A stretch of 64,000 bases of DNA from positions 24,057-88,056 of the forward strand of contig NZ_MUZA01000024.1 in the NCBI RefSeq assembly GCF_021442385.1, written 5' to 3'. Of this stretch, positions 33,599 through 42,398 are shown one piece after another. Both the position numbers and the translations under genes were made by a program. This stretch comes from Micromonospora sp. MH99. GTDB lineage: Bacteria > Actinomycetota > Actinomycetes > Mycobacteriales > Micromonosporaceae. The stretch's first letter is position 1, and every line of letters starts with the position of its first letter. The notes under the pieces were generated by a model, which saw only the letters and a program-made list of their open reading frames with translations, made no database searches and was not told the origin of the DNA.

Positions 33599-34633
33599 GT
33601 GAAGTACCGACTGCTGGGCACCACCGGGGTGTACGTCTCGGAGATCTCGCTCGGCGCGATGACGTTCGGTGGCAGCGGGCACCCGCTCTGGGGAACCCTC
33701 GGCGGACTGGCGCTGCCCGAGGCGCAGCGGATGGTCGACACGGCGCTGGACGCGGGCGTGAACTTCGTCGACACCGCCGACGGCTACAGCGACGGGGAGA
33801 GCGAGGAACTGCTCGGCCAGGCGCTCGGCAAGCGGCGTCGCGACGTCGTGCTGGCCACCAAGGTGCACTCGCGCACCGGCCCCGGCCCGAACGACGTCGG
33901 CACCTCCCGGCTGCACATCATGCAGAACCTGGAGGACAGCCTGCGCCGGCTGGGCACCGATCACATCGACCTGTACCAGATCCACAACTTCGACCAGGTC
34001 ACGCCGATGGAGGAGATGCTGCGCGCGCTCGACGACGCGGTCCGACAGGGCAAGGTCCGCTACATCGGCTGCGCCAACTTCGCCGCCTGGCAGATCTCCA
34101 AGGCGCTCGGCATCTCCGCCCGGGAGAAGCTGGCCGGCTTCGTCTCCGTGCAGGAGTACTACTCCCTGCTGGGTCGGGACGTGGAGCGCGACGTGGTGCC
34201 GATGGCGCTCGACGCGGGCGTCGGCCTGACCGTGTGGAGCCCTCTCGCCGGTGGATTCCTCTCCGGCAAGGTCGGCCGGGACGGCGCCGTCGCCGACAGC
34301 GGCGCCCGCAGCGCCCAGCCCGGCTACTCCAGCTTCACGCCGTTCGAACCCGAGCACGCCTTCGCAGTGGTCGACGTGCTCAAGGGCGTCGCCGAGCGGC
34401 ACGAGGTCAGCCCGGCCCGGGTGGCCGTCGCCTGGCTGCTGTCCCGGCCGGCGGTGACCAGCGTGATCGTCGGAGCCCGCAAGCACGAGCAGTTGGTGGA
34501 CAACATCGCCGCCTCGGACCTCACGCTGACCGAGCAGGACCTCACCGAGCTGGACGAGGCCACCAAGCTGCCGGTCGCGTACCCGAACTGGATCCAGGAG
34601 GGGTTCTTCGCCGAGATGCGCTACCCGCAGTAG
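33599..34633 (+). CDS. Aldo/keto reductase
   Basis: A 344-residue NADPH-dependent reductase. It begins VKYRLLGTTGVYVSEISLGA; NFVDTADGYSDGESEELLG (about 58) has the catalytic Asp and Tyr, and VVLATKVHSRTG (about 82) the Lys. SVIVGARKHEQLVDN is the cofactor-binding C-terminal block. The GTG start has GAGGAG 9 bases upstream. It is divergent from a TetR gene and converges with a Nudix gene (3-bp gap). It is a different subtype from the reductase at 14166 (only general family resemblance). Substrate unknown. Confidence 0.9.
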   Translation: MKYRLLGTTGVYVSEISLGAMTFGGSGHPLWGTLGGLALPEAQRMVDTALDAGVNFVDTADGYSDGESEELLGQALGKRRRDVVLATKVHSRTGPGPNDVGTSRLHIMQNLEDSLRRLGTDHIDLYQIHNFDQVTPMEEMLRALDDAVRQGKVRYIGCANFAAWQISKALGISAREKLAGFVSVQEYYSLLGRDVERDVVPMALDAGVGLTVWSPLAGGFLSGKVGRDGAVADSGARSAQPGYSSFTPFEPEHAFAVVDVLKGVAERHEVSPARVAVAWLLSRPAVTSVIVGARKHEQLVDNIAASDLTLTEQDLTELDEATKLPVAYPNWIQEGFFAEMRYPQ

Positions 34634-34636
34634 GAC

Positions 34637-35137
34637 CTACTTGAGGATCAGCCGGTTCGTCTGGTTGAAGACGTCCAGGTCGGCCAGGGTTTCCAACACC
34701 GAGCCGGAGAGTGGGGTCGGGAAGCGGTCGCGGGGGAAGAAGCCGGCGTCGGTGGTCTCGTCGGTGACCCGGGTCAGCTGCCCGTCCCACTCCTCGACCT
34801 TGAACGCGGTGGTGAAGACCTGGTACGTGTGCCCGTACATGTTGGTGCTGGTGCGGTCCGGGCCGGTGTAGAGGGCGAACGCGCAGACCCGCAGCGCCCG
34901 CAGCCCGGTCTCCTCACGGACCTCGCGGACTGCGCAGTCGGCGATCGACTCGCCCAGTTCCATGGCACCGGCGGGCATGGCCCACTGACCGTTGTCCGAG
35001 CGTTGGATGAGCAGGATGCGCCCCGCGTTGTCGCTGACCACGGCTCGGGCGCCGACGAACATCAGCGTCCGGTCCCCGGCGAGCGCGCGCAACTGCCCCA
35101 CGTACGAGTCGGCCCAGGAGATGCTCACCTGCGACAA
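34637..35137 (-). CDS. Nudix hydrolase
   Basis: A 166-residue Nudix protein. The Nudix box is GAMELGESIADCAVREVREE followed by TGL (about residues 57-79) and matches GX5EX7REUXEEXGU. Nucleoside diphosphate-X compounds are hydrolysed with Mg. The residue pattern around MYGHTYQVFTTAFKVEEWDG is usual for broad, housecleaning members; the substrate is not predictable. It diverges from the acyl-CoA ligase with a 47-bp gap. Confidence 0.9.
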   Translation of the reverse strand: MSQVSISWADSYVGQLRALAGDRTLMFVGARAVVSDNAGRILLIQRSDNGQWAMPAGAMELGESIADCAVREVREETGLRALRVCAFALYTGPDRTSTNMYGHTYQVFTTAFKVEEWDGQLTRVTDETTDAGFFPRDRFPTPLSGSVLETLADLDVFNQTNRLILK

Positions 35138-35184
35138 TTTACGGGGGTTCCCAACGTGTGACCGCCGACACTAGCTTGTTACCC

Positions 35185-36834
35185 ATGCGTAGCACGATGA
35201 TGGACGCCCCCCTGCAGGTCTCCCGGATCCTCGACCACGGCGCAGGGGTGCACGGCACCGCCGAGGTGGTCACCTGGACGGGCGGCGAGCCCCGCCGGAT
35301 GACGTACGCCGAGGTGGGTCGCACCGCCGCCCGGCTGGCCCACGCGCTGCGCGACGAGTGCGGGGTGACCGGCGACGAGCGGGTCGCCACCTTCATGTGG
35401 AACAACAACGAGCACCTGGTGGCCTACTTCGCGGTGCCGAGCATGGGCGCGGTGCTGCACACCCTCAACCTCCGGCTCTTTCCTGACCAGGTCGCCTACA
35501 TCGCCAACCACGCGCAGGACCGGGTGGTGCTCGTCGACACCACGCTCATCCCGCTGCTGGCCAGGGTGATCGGTGAGCTGAGCACGGTGCGGCACGTGGT
35601 GGTGGTCGGCGGTGGCGACCCGGCCCCGCTGGTGGCCGCCGCCGGCGACCGGATCACCGTGCACCACTGGGACGCGCTGCTGGCCGACCGGCCCGACGTG
35701 TACGACTGGCCGGAGGTGGACGAGCGGGACGCCGCCGCACTCTGCTACACGTCGGGCACCACCGGCAACCCGAAGGGCGTCGCCTACTCGCACCGGTCCA
35801 TCTACCTGCACTCGTTGCAGGTCTGCATGCCGGAGGGCTTCGGTCTCGGGCCGACCGACCGGGAGCTGGCCATCGTGCCGATGTTCCACGCCATGTCGTG
35901 GGGTCTGCCGTACGCGGCGTTCCTCTCCGGCGCGTCACTGATCATGCCGGACCGGTTCCTCCAGGCCGCGCCGATCGCCGAGATGATCGCCGCCGAGCGG
36001 CCCACCCTGGCCGGCGCGGTGCCGACCATCTGGACCGACCTGCTGGCCTACCTGGACAGCCACGACGTGGACACGTCGTCGCTCACCGAGGTGATCGTCG
36101 GCGGCTCGGCGTGCCCGCCGGCGTTGATGCACGCGTTCGACGAGCGGCACGGGATCGACGTCATCCACGCCTGGGGGATGACCGAGATGTCGCCGCTGGG
36201 GTCGGTCTCCCGGCCGCCGGCGGGGGCGACCGGCGAGCAGGCCTGGCGCTACCGCTACACGCAGGGTCGCGTGCCGGCCGGGGTGCAGGCGCGCATCGTC
36301 GGGCCGCTGGGCGAGCCGCTGCCCGCCGACGGCACGGCCGTGGGCGAGTTGGAGGTCCGTGGGCCGTGGGTGACCGCGCGGTACGTCGGTGACGACGCCC
36401 CGGACGAGGAGAAGTTCCGCGACGGCTGGCTGCGTACCGGCGACGTGGGCATGCTCTCCTCGGACGGGTACATCACGCTCACCGACCGGGCGAAGGACGT
36501 GATCAAGTCCGGCGGCGAGTGGATCTCGTCGGTGGAGCTGGAGAACGCGCTGATGGCGCACCCGGCCGTGCTGGAGGCGTGCGTGGTGGGCGTGCCGGAC
36601 GAGCGCTGGGACGAGCGGCCGCTGGCGACCGTGGTGGTCCGCGAGGGCGCGTCGGTGACCGCCGAGGAGCTGCGGGACTTCCTGGCCGGTTCGATCGCCA
36701 GGTGGCAGCTGCCCGAGCGGTGGGCGTTCATCGACACGGTGCCGAAGACCAGCGTCGGCAAGTTCGACAAGAAGGTCGTCCGTTCGCGGTACGCCGACGG
36801 TGAGCTGACTGTCCGGGAGCTGACAGCACCGTAA
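35185..36834 (+). CDS. Long-chain fatty acid-CoA ligase family protein (acyl-AMP forming)
   Basis: A 549-residue ANL-superfamily ligase that activates a carboxylic acid to acyl-AMP, then acyl-CoA. The P-loop is LCYTSGTTGNPKGVAYSHRS (about 185), AWGMTEMSPLG (about 328) is the A5 motif, WLRTGDVGMLSSDGY the A7/A8 region, and the catalytic Lys is in KTSVGKFDKK (about 525). Similarity to AlkK-type medium/long-chain ligases is probable. ATG 35185 has no clear ribosome site (TAGCTT sits 7 bases upstream, so leaderless translation is possible); GTG 35158 is an alternative. The gene ends before the hairpin at 36894. Confidence 0.88.
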   Translation: MRSTMMDAPLQVSRILDHGAGVHGTAEVVTWTGGEPRRMTYAEVGRTAARLAHALRDECGVTGDERVATFMWNNNEHLVAYFAVPSMGAVLHTLNLRLFPDQVAYIANHAQDRVVLVDTTLIPLLARVIGELSTVRHVVVVGGGDPAPLVAAAGDRITVHHWDALLADRPDVYDWPEVDERDAAALCYTSGTTGNPKGVAYSHRSIYLHSLQVCMPEGFGLGPTDRELAIVPMFHAMSWGLPYAAFLSGASLIMPDRFLQAAPIAEMIAAERPTLAGAVPTIWTDLLAYLDSHDVDTSSLTEVIVGGSACPPALMHAFDERHGIDVIHAWGMTEMSPLGSVSRPPAGATGEQAWRYRYTQGRVPAGVQARIVGPLGEPLPADGTAVGELEVRGPWVTARYVGDDAPDEEKFRDGWLRTGDVGMLSSDGYITLTDRAKDVIKSGGEWISSVELENALMAHPAVLEACVVGVPDERWDERPLATVVVREGASVTAEELRDFLAGSIARWQLPERWAFIDTVPKTSVGKFDKKVVRSRYADGELTVRELTAP

Positions 36835-36893
36835 CGTTTTACCGGGCACTGTCGCCTGTTGGGCAGAGGAGTTCTCCTGACATTCCTCCCCAG

Positions 36894-36930
36894 GGGCGGC
36901 CCCGACGTTCGCACCGCGCCGGGGCCGCCC
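36894..36930. terminator. Hairpin after acyl-CoA ligase gene
   Basis: Perfect 10-bp arms GGGCGGCCCC (36894-36903) and GGGGCCGCCC (36921-36930) with a 17-base loop, about 60 bp after the ligase stop and 90 bp from the convergent quinone reductase stop. It probably terminates both transcripts. Nothing else is seen in the 187-bp gap. Confidence 0.65.
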
Positions 36931-37021
36931 GCTCCACGCGGGGTTATCCCGCACCGTCATTGTTGCGAAAATTGTTCGTGTCTGTCCTGATGACGGGGAA
37001 ATCGGGTGTCGCGCGATCCGT

Positions 37022-38032
37022 TCAGGCGTCGCTGGTGGTGATCAGCACCTTGCCCACCGCCGAGTCCTCGACCGCCTGGTGGGCCGCCGCCGTGTCGGCC
37101 AGCGGATAGTGGTGCAGCGGCAGACCGGCGTCCGCGCCGACCCGGATACCACCCTGGTTGGCCGCCGCCGCCACGTCGATCACACCCTGCGCCTTGGCCG
37201 CCTTCGGCTCCGTGTAGACCAGCACGAACTGCCAGCGGGCGTTCACCACGTACAGCGGGCGGATCGGGAGCGTCACCTCGGTGCCGCCGTTGTCGGCGTA
37301 CACGCAGACCGCGCCGCCCTGCCGGATCATCTGCACGTCTGCCGCCGCGTTCGCGGCCGGCGCGACCTCCACGATCGTGTGGACGCCGTGCGGAGCGATC
37401 CTGCCGACCTCCTCGACCACGTCCTGCTCGCGATAGTTGATCACATGGGAGGCGCCGGCCGCCGCCGCGAGCTGCGCCTTCTCCGCGCTGCTCACCGTGG
37501 CGATCACCGTCGCGTCGGCCCAGCGGGCGAGCTGGATCGCCGCGTTGCCTACCGCGCCCGCCCCGCCCTGCACCAGCACCGTGTGATCGGCAAGCGCACC
37601 GGCGCGCAGCGCGTCGGGCATGAACTCGCCGGCCGTCAGACAGCGGTGCGCGGTGAGGAACGGGATGCCCAGGCTGGCTCCCAGCTCGAACGAGGCGTCG
37701 CCCAGGGGAACCGCCTGGCGCACCGGCACCAGCGTGTACTCCGCGGAGGTGCCCCACGGCCGCTGCCAGGCCGCCTCCCAGATCCAGACCCGCTGGCCGA
37801 TCAGCTCACGGTCGACCCCCTCGCCGACCGCCTCCACCACGCCCGCGCCGTCCTGCCCGGGGATCTGCCACCCGTCCGGCGGGAAGGCCCGCCGCGACTT
37901 CCAGTCCGTCGGGTTCACCCCGGACACCGCCAGCCGGACCAGCACCTCGCCCGCACCCGGCTCCGGCACCGGCCGGTCGACCAGCTCCAGCACGGAAGGG
38001 TCGCCGGTGCGCTCGTACACGATGGCTTTCAT
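37022..38032 (-). CDS. Quinone oxidoreductase-type NADPH-dependent MDR reductase
   Basis: A 336-residue medium-chain reductase. SGVNPTDWKSRRAFPPDGWQ and PGQDGAGVVEAVGEGVD are the catalytic-domain blocks of the zinc-free quinone oxidoreductase group; VLVQGGAGAVGNAAIQLARW (about 152-171) is the NADPH fold. No zinc ligand set is present, as expected. Substrates are usually quinones or activated alkenes. An HAD gene lies 28 bp downstream of... its start region on the same strand, upstream in transcription; the two may be cotranscribed. Confidence 0.88.
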   Translation of the reverse strand: MKAIVYERTGDPSVLELVDRPVPEPGAGEVLVRLAVSGVNPTDWKSRRAFPPDGWQIPGQDGAGVVEAVGEGVDRELIGQRVWIWEAAWQRPWGTSAEYTLVPVRQAVPLGDASFELGASLGIPFLTAHRCLTAGEFMPDALRAGALADHTVLVQGGAGAVGNAAIQLARWADATVIATVSSAEKAQLAAAAGASHVINYREQDVVEEVGRIAPHGVHTIVEVAPAANAAADVQMIRQGGAVCVYADNGGTEVTLPIRPLYVVNARWQFVLVYTEPKAAKAQGVIDVAAAANQGGIRVGADAGLPLHHYPLADTAAAHQAVEDSAVGKVLITTSDA

Positions 38033-38060
38033 TCGGTGTTCCTTCCCCAGTCTGCCCGCG

Positions 38061-38714
38061 TCAACCCAGCCCCTGCACCAGCTCCGGCGTCAACTCACCG
38101 ATCGACCCCAGCGTCACGACCGCGAGCCCGGCCGCGTCCGGGTCGAGGGGGTACGACAGGTGCGGCACCGCCACCACCCGCATCCCCGCCGCCGCGGCCG
38201 ACCGCACGCCGTTGGACGAATCCTCCACTGCGGCGCACCGGGTCGGGTCGACGCCGAGACGCCGCGCGACGTCCAGGTAGACGTCCGGTGCCGGCTTGCC
38301 CCGCTCGGTCTCCTCGGTGGAGAGGGTCGCGCCGAACGCGCCGGTCAGGCCGGTGGCGTCCAGCGCCGCCGCGATCAGCCGGGTCGGTGACGAGCTGGCC
38401 AACCCCAGCGGCCAGCGTGCGGCCAGCCGCCGTACGACCTCGTCGGCGCCGTCGATGAGCGGCACGTGCTCGGTGTAGCGCCGGGCCATCTCCCGCACCA
38501 CCTCGTCGGCGACCTGCCCGGCGCTGCGGCGCACGCCCAGCTCACCGCTGAGGTAGTGGGCCCACTCACCGGTGCTCATGCCCATCAGCCGGCGCTGGGT
38601 GTCCGGCTGCCACGACCCACCGTGTGCCGCCACGTACGCCCGCCGGACCTCCTCCCAGACCGGTTCGGAATCCACGATCACGCCGTCCAGGTCGAAAACC
38701 ACCGCATCCACCAC
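38061..38714 (-). CDS. HAD family phosphatase (beta-phosphoglucomutase-like subgroup)
   Basis: A 217-residue HAD hydrolase. VVFDLDGVIVDSEPVWEEV is motif I with the nucleophile Asp; LASSSPTRLIAAALDATGL contains motif II Ser; ERGKPAPDVYLDVARRLGV has the motif III Lys; VEDSSNGVRSAAAAGMRVVA has the motif IV acidic pair. The cap is alpha-helical, subclass I. Probably a sugar-phosphate phosphatase. Tandem GTG codons at 38714 and 38711 leave the start open by one codon. It lies just upstream of the quinone reductase on the same strand. Confidence 0.87.
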   Translation of the reverse strand: MVDAVVFDLDGVIVDSEPVWEEVRRAYVAAHGGSWQPDTQRRLMGMSTGEWAHYLSGELGVRRSAGQVADEVVREMARRYTEHVPLIDGADEVVRRLAARWPLGLASSSPTRLIAAALDATGLTGAFGATLSTEETERGKPAPDVYLDVARRLGVDPTRCAAVEDSSNGVRSAAAAGMRVVAVPHLSYPLDPDAAGLAVVTLGSIGELTPELVQGLG

Positions 38715-38746
38715 GGGCCCATCCTGCCCGAGAGGCGGACCGCCGG

Positions 38747-39610
38747 TCAGCCGGGCAGCGCGGGCAGCCCGATCGGGCTGTTCGGCGGGATCACCGTGTG
38801 ACACGACCGGGCCATCGGCTCCAGCAGCTCACGCAGGCGGTCGGTGTCGTCCGGGCCGAGGGCCAGCCACGGATGCGCGGCGGCCCGGTCGGTGGCGTCC
38901 TCGATCGCCTGGAACCCGGCGTGACCGACGTCCGTGGCCGTGCCGTCGCCGGTCAGCCAGCCGCGCTGTGCCAGCCGCTCGCGGGCGGCCCGCCACTGCT
39001 CCTCGGACCAGCCCCGGCCGAGCAGGTTCTCCGCCGGCATGTCCACGGCGACCCGCCAGGCCAGCGTCTCCACCGGGTCCAGGCCGGCGGCCACCAGGGC
39101 GGCGTTGTGCCCGTCGCCCCGCAGCTCCCGCAGCGTGGTGGCGGCCTGCCAGAGACGGGCGAGGGGGTATTCCCCGACCGGCAGCGCCGCGTTGGCCGCG
39201 CCGAGCACCCGACCGGCGGTCTGCGCCGCCGAGGCGGCCCGTTCCAGCAGATCGGCGGCCTCGGCCAGGTGCGCCTCGGGCAGCTCGTAGGTCAGCTCGG
39301 CGAGGGCCTGCACGGCGCCGGTCAGCCGGGCGCGCAGGGCCTCCTGCGGGGTGGCAAGCCGCCAGACCGCCGGCAGGGCCCGGCTCACCATGGGTGGTGC
39401 GAAGTTGAAGAACGCGGCGATGACCGGGGCGGCCTCGGCGGCGCCCAGCGGGGCGGTCCGGCCGGCGAAGTAGCCGCGCCAGTAGCCGCGCAGCCCGACC
39501 GCCTCGTGCGCGGCCCGGGCCCGAGGGTGGAAGTAGGTGACCGCGTGCACCGGCTCGAAGTGCGTCCACATCAGCCGGGCGGTCCGCCCGGGCTCGTCCA
39601 GCGCCGTCAC
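38747..39610 (-). CDS. SCO6745 family protein
   Basis: A 287-residue protein of the actinobacterial SCO6745 family: LMWTHFEPVHAVTYFHPRAR, GLRGYWRGYFAGRTAPLGAA, and the C-terminal half with GWSEEQWRAARERLAQRGWL, which looks like a winged-helix segment. The GTG at 39610 was chosen because GGAGG lies 5 bases upstream and because the family normally starts close to the MW(T)xxEPxHAV block. Molecular function of the family is unknown. It precedes the HAD gene on the same strand with a 32-bp gap. Confidence 0.78.
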   Translation of the reverse strand: MTALDEPGRTARLMWTHFEPVHAVTYFHPRARAAHEAVGLRGYWRGYFAGRTAPLGAAEAAPVIAAFFNFAPPMVSRALPAVWRLATPQEALRARLTGAVQALAELTYELPEAHLAEAADLLERAASAAQTAGRVLGAANAALPVGEYPLARLWQAATTLRELRGDGHNAALVAAGLDPVETLAWRVAVDMPAENLLGRGWSEEQWRAARERLAQRGWLTGDGTATDVGHAGFQAIEDATDRAAAHPWLALGPDDTDRLRELLEPMARSCHTVIPPNSPIGLPALPG

Positions 39611-39760
39611 GTGCACCTCCGCGTCCCCGGTCCGCCTGGTCACCCCGGACGGCGGGCCGCCCGGGGTGACGCCGAACCTACTGCCGGAGGGTGACGGGCA
39701 GGAAGCCCCATGTGAACAAGTCCATCGCGCCGGGGTGACAACCGGGGCGATCCGGACGGG

Positions 39761-40441
39761 TCACTGGGCGGCGAGCACGTCCACCACGAAGCGCAGCGGA
39801 CCGGTCGGACGCCCGTTCGCGTTCGCCTCGTCGTTGCCGTACGCCAGCTCGCCCGGGATGTCGAGCTGCACCCGGCTGCCCACCGTCACACCCACCAGGC
39901 CCTGGTCCCAGCCGGGGATGACCTGGCCCACGCCGATGGGGAAGGTGGCCGGCTGGCCGGCGTTCCAGGACGAGTCGAACTCCTTGCCGTCCTTGTAGAA
40001 GACGCCCACGTAGTTGGTGGTGATGGTCTGGCCCTTCTTCACGGCCGGGCCGCTGCCTTTGATCACCGGGGTGACGGTGAGCTTCTTCAGCTCACCCTTG
40101 CCCGCCGTCACCTTCGGCTTGGTGCCCAGCGCCGGGTCGGAGCCCGCGGGCAGCTGCGGAGCCGGGGGCGCGGTGGGGGCGTCCGCGGCCGGGGCGGAGG
40201 CGGACGGGGTCGCGCCTGCCTGGTTGGCGGGCTTGTCGTCGCTCCGGTTCTTGTCGATCCACACGAAACCGCCGATCAGCAGCGCCATCACGGCGACGCC
40301 GGCGAGGCCGCCCGCCCACGCCTGGCGGCGGCGCTTCGCCTCGGCGGCCTTCTGCGCGGCCAACTGGGCGGCGAGCCGCCGCCCCGCCTTCGTCGCCGGG
40401 CTCTGGCCCTCCGACCGGTTCTCCTGCGTGCGCTCGCTCAC
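39761..40441 (-). CDS. Membrane-anchored FKBP-type peptidyl-prolyl isomerase
   Basis: A 226-residue protein: basic, Ala/Lys-rich cytoplasmic start (about 1-40), one transmembrane segment (about 43-62), a Pro/Ala-rich linker and a C-terminal FKBP domain (about 120-226). GQTITTNYVGVFYKDGKEFD, QVIPGWDQGLVGVTVGSRVQ and IPGELAYGNDEANA are the drug-binding and active-site blocks. It should fold Xaa-Pro proteins outside the membrane. The GTG start is chosen for GGGAG 7 bases upstream; the frame is open to 40504. Confidence 0.87.
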   Translation of the reverse strand: MSERTQENRSEGQSPATKAGRRLAAQLAAQKAAEAKRRRQAWAGGLAGVAVMALLIGGFVWIDKNRSDDKPANQAGATPSASAPAADAPTAPPAPQLPAGSDPALGTKPKVTAGKGELKKLTVTPVIKGSGPAVKKGQTITTNYVGVFYKDGKEFDSSWNAGQPATFPIGVGQVIPGWDQGLVGVTVGSRVQLDIPGELAYGNDEANANGRPTGPLRFVVDVLAAQ

Positions 40442-40577
40442 GTCGTCGACTCCCTGCTGCGAAGGTGTGGCCGGCACCCGGTGCCGGGGGGAAAGCCGAC
40501 GCACACGGTACCCGCCCGGCGGCCTGCCGTGCCCGCCCCGGATGCCTCGGATCGCCCAGCGACGCCCTAGCGGGACG

Positions 40578-41216
40578 TTATTTCGGGATCACCATGAAGT
40601 CGGTCACGAACGACGTCACGCCTCCGTCGGCCGCGCGCCCGATCCAGGTGCCGTAGCAGCCGTCCCCCCAACCCGTGGCCACGGTGACGACATTGGCGCC
40701 GGTGGCCTCGTCGAGGACTGCGGTAATCAGGCCCCGGACCGGCGACACGGGCAGCTCGTCGGGGATGAACACCTCCTGGACCTGGTCGTGGTCCCAGCCG
40801 TCGAGGACGGCGAGCGCCGTCGGGTCGGCGAGCGTGCCGGCGCCCGCGTCCACCCCGTACCCGAAGTAGTCGTCCGGGCCGAGCGCGGCGACGTCCTGGT
40901 CGCCCGCGACGGCCGGCTCCCAACGGGTCGCCGGCTCGTCGGAGACCACCAGTTGCAGCGCGGCCACCCGACGGTCCACCTCCGCGCCCTCCCGCAGCAC
41001 CACGGCCACCCAGGCGCGGGCGGGATACCGCCCCGGCGCCACGGTCACCGTGTACGGCTCGGCCTCCGGGCAGACCAGCGGGTCGCATCCGACCACCCGG
41101 CCGGTGGGCAGCACGACGTCGTCCACGGGGTGGGCCTCGATCAGGTACGCGCCGTACTCGTCGGTGAAGCGGGCACCGGGCGCCAACAACCGGTCCAGAT
41201 CAGGGGTGTACGGCAT
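40578..41216 (-). CDS. DUF4241 domain protein
   Basis: A 212-residue protein of the DUF4241 family: YLIEAHPVDDVVLPTGRVVG at the start, PYTVTVAPGRYPARAWVAVV, then GVDAGAGTLADPTAL and GWGDGCYGTWIGRAADGGVT at the end. DUF4241 proteins are small, all-beta, often in polymorphic toxin or immunity neighbourhoods (SUKH-like contexts) but also alone, as here. ATG is behind GGAGGAG. Function unknown; no toxin gene is adjacent. Confidence 0.75.
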   Translation of the reverse strand: MPYTPDLDRLLAPGARFTDEYGAYLIEAHPVDDVVLPTGRVVGCDPLVCPEAEPYTVTVAPGRYPARAWVAVVLREGAEVDRRVAALQLVVSDEPATRWEPAVAGDQDVAALGPDDYFGYGVDAGAGTLADPTALAVLDGWDHDQVQEVFIPDELPVSPVRGLITAVLDEATGANVVTVATGWGDGCYGTWIGRAADGGVTSFVTDFMVIPK

Positions 41217-41290
41217 GGGGGCTCCTCCGGTGGCCAACGGCCGGCGGAGCGTACCCGGTCCGGCGGACACCCTTCGTCGCCGCCGTACGG

Positions 41291-42313
41291 TCAGGCGCTC
41301 TTGCGGGGTGCGGTCTTGCGCGCGGCCGTCTTCTTCGCCGGCTCGGCCTTCTTCGCTGCTGTCTTCTTCGCCGGCTCGGCCTTCTTGGCGGCGGTCTTCT
41401 TCTCCGCCGTCTTCTTCGCCGCGGTCTTCTTCGCGGGCGCCTTGGCGGCCTTCTTCTCGGCCGCCTTCTGGGCCGAGCGGGCCGACGAGATGGGCGTCGG
41501 CTCGCCGCCGCCCCCACCGCGCGCGGGCTGTTCGCCGCGTGCCGCACGGGCCCGGTCCACCGATGCCTTCAGCGCGGCCATCAGGTCCACCGCCGCGGCC
41601 GGCGCCTCCTCGGCCTCCTCCGGCTGGACGACCTCCCGACCCTCCACCTTGGCGTCGATGACCTCCTGCAACGCGGCCCGGTAGTCGTCGGTGAAGACGT
41701 CCGGCTCGAACTCGCCGGTCATCGAGTCGATCAGGGAACTGGCCATGGCCAGCTCCGGTGGGCGCACCTTCAGGTCCTCGTCGAGGAAACCGAAGTCCGG
41801 CTTACGGATCTCGTCCGGCCAGAGCATCGTGTTGAGCAGCAGCACACCCTCGCGGACCCGCAGGGTGGCGAGCTGTTCACGTTGGCGCAGCGCCACCTTG
41901 ACGATGGCCACCCGCTCCGAGTCGGTCAGGGCGTCGCGCAGCAGCACGTACGGTTTGGTGGCCGTGCCCTCCGGCTCCAGGAAGTACGCCTTGTTGTACA
42001 GGATCGGGTCGACCTGGTCGGCGGGCACGAACTCCAGCACGTCGATCGCCCGCGAGCTGGTCAGCGGCAGGTCGGCGAAGTCCTCGTCGGTGAGGATGAC
42101 CATCTCGCCGCCGCCGATGTCGTAGCCCTTGGCGATGTCGTCGTAGGTGACCTCCTCGCCGCAGACCGAGCAGGTGCGCTTGTAGCGGATCCGGCCGCCG
42201 TCCTCGCGGTGCACCTGGTGGAACCGGATGTCCTTCTCCTCGGTCGCCGAGTAGAGCTTCACCCCGATCGAGACGAGCCCGAACGACACGGCTCCCTTCC
42301 AGATGGCACGCAT
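41291..42313 (-). CDS. ku: Ku protein (non-homologous end joining)
   Basis: A 340-residue bacterial Ku. The core (about 1-255) begins MRAIWKGAVSFGLVSIGVKL and contains YKRTCSVCGEEVTYDDIAKG and FLEPEGTATKPYVLLRDALT; it forms the homodimeric ring on DNA ends. The last ~80 residues are a Lys/Ala repeat tail (AKKTAAKK-type), known in mycobacterial and streptomycete Ku to help DNA threading and bridging. It is divergent from ligD-ligase, with which it acts. Length is normal for extended actinobacterial Ku. Confidence 0.95.
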   Translation of the reverse strand: MRAIWKGAVSFGLVSIGVKLYSATEEKDIRFHQVHREDGGRIRYKRTCSVCGEEVTYDDIAKGYDIGGGEMVILTDEDFADLPLTSSRAIDVLEFVPADQVDPILYNKAYFLEPEGTATKPYVLLRDALTDSERVAIVKVALRQREQLATLRVREGVLLLNTMLWPDEIRKPDFGFLDEDLKVRPPELAMASSLIDSMTGEFEPDVFTDDYRAALQEVIDAKVEGREVVQPEEAEEAPAAAVDLMAALKASVDRARAARGEQPARGGGGGEPTPISSARSAQKAAEKKAAKAPAKKTAAKKTAEKKTAAKKAEPAKKTAAKKAEPAKKTAARKTAPRKSA

Positions 42314-42398
42314 CCTGCGCTCCCTTCCCCGGTATCGACCATGCTCGCATCCGAAGGAACTCGACGCGAGGTGTTCGGCCTGCTACTACAGTCGGGTC

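Noticed and set aside
40578..41216. Toxin-immunity pair with DUF4241
   Set aside because: No toxin or secretion-linked gene is adjacent; neighbours are FKBP and Ku.
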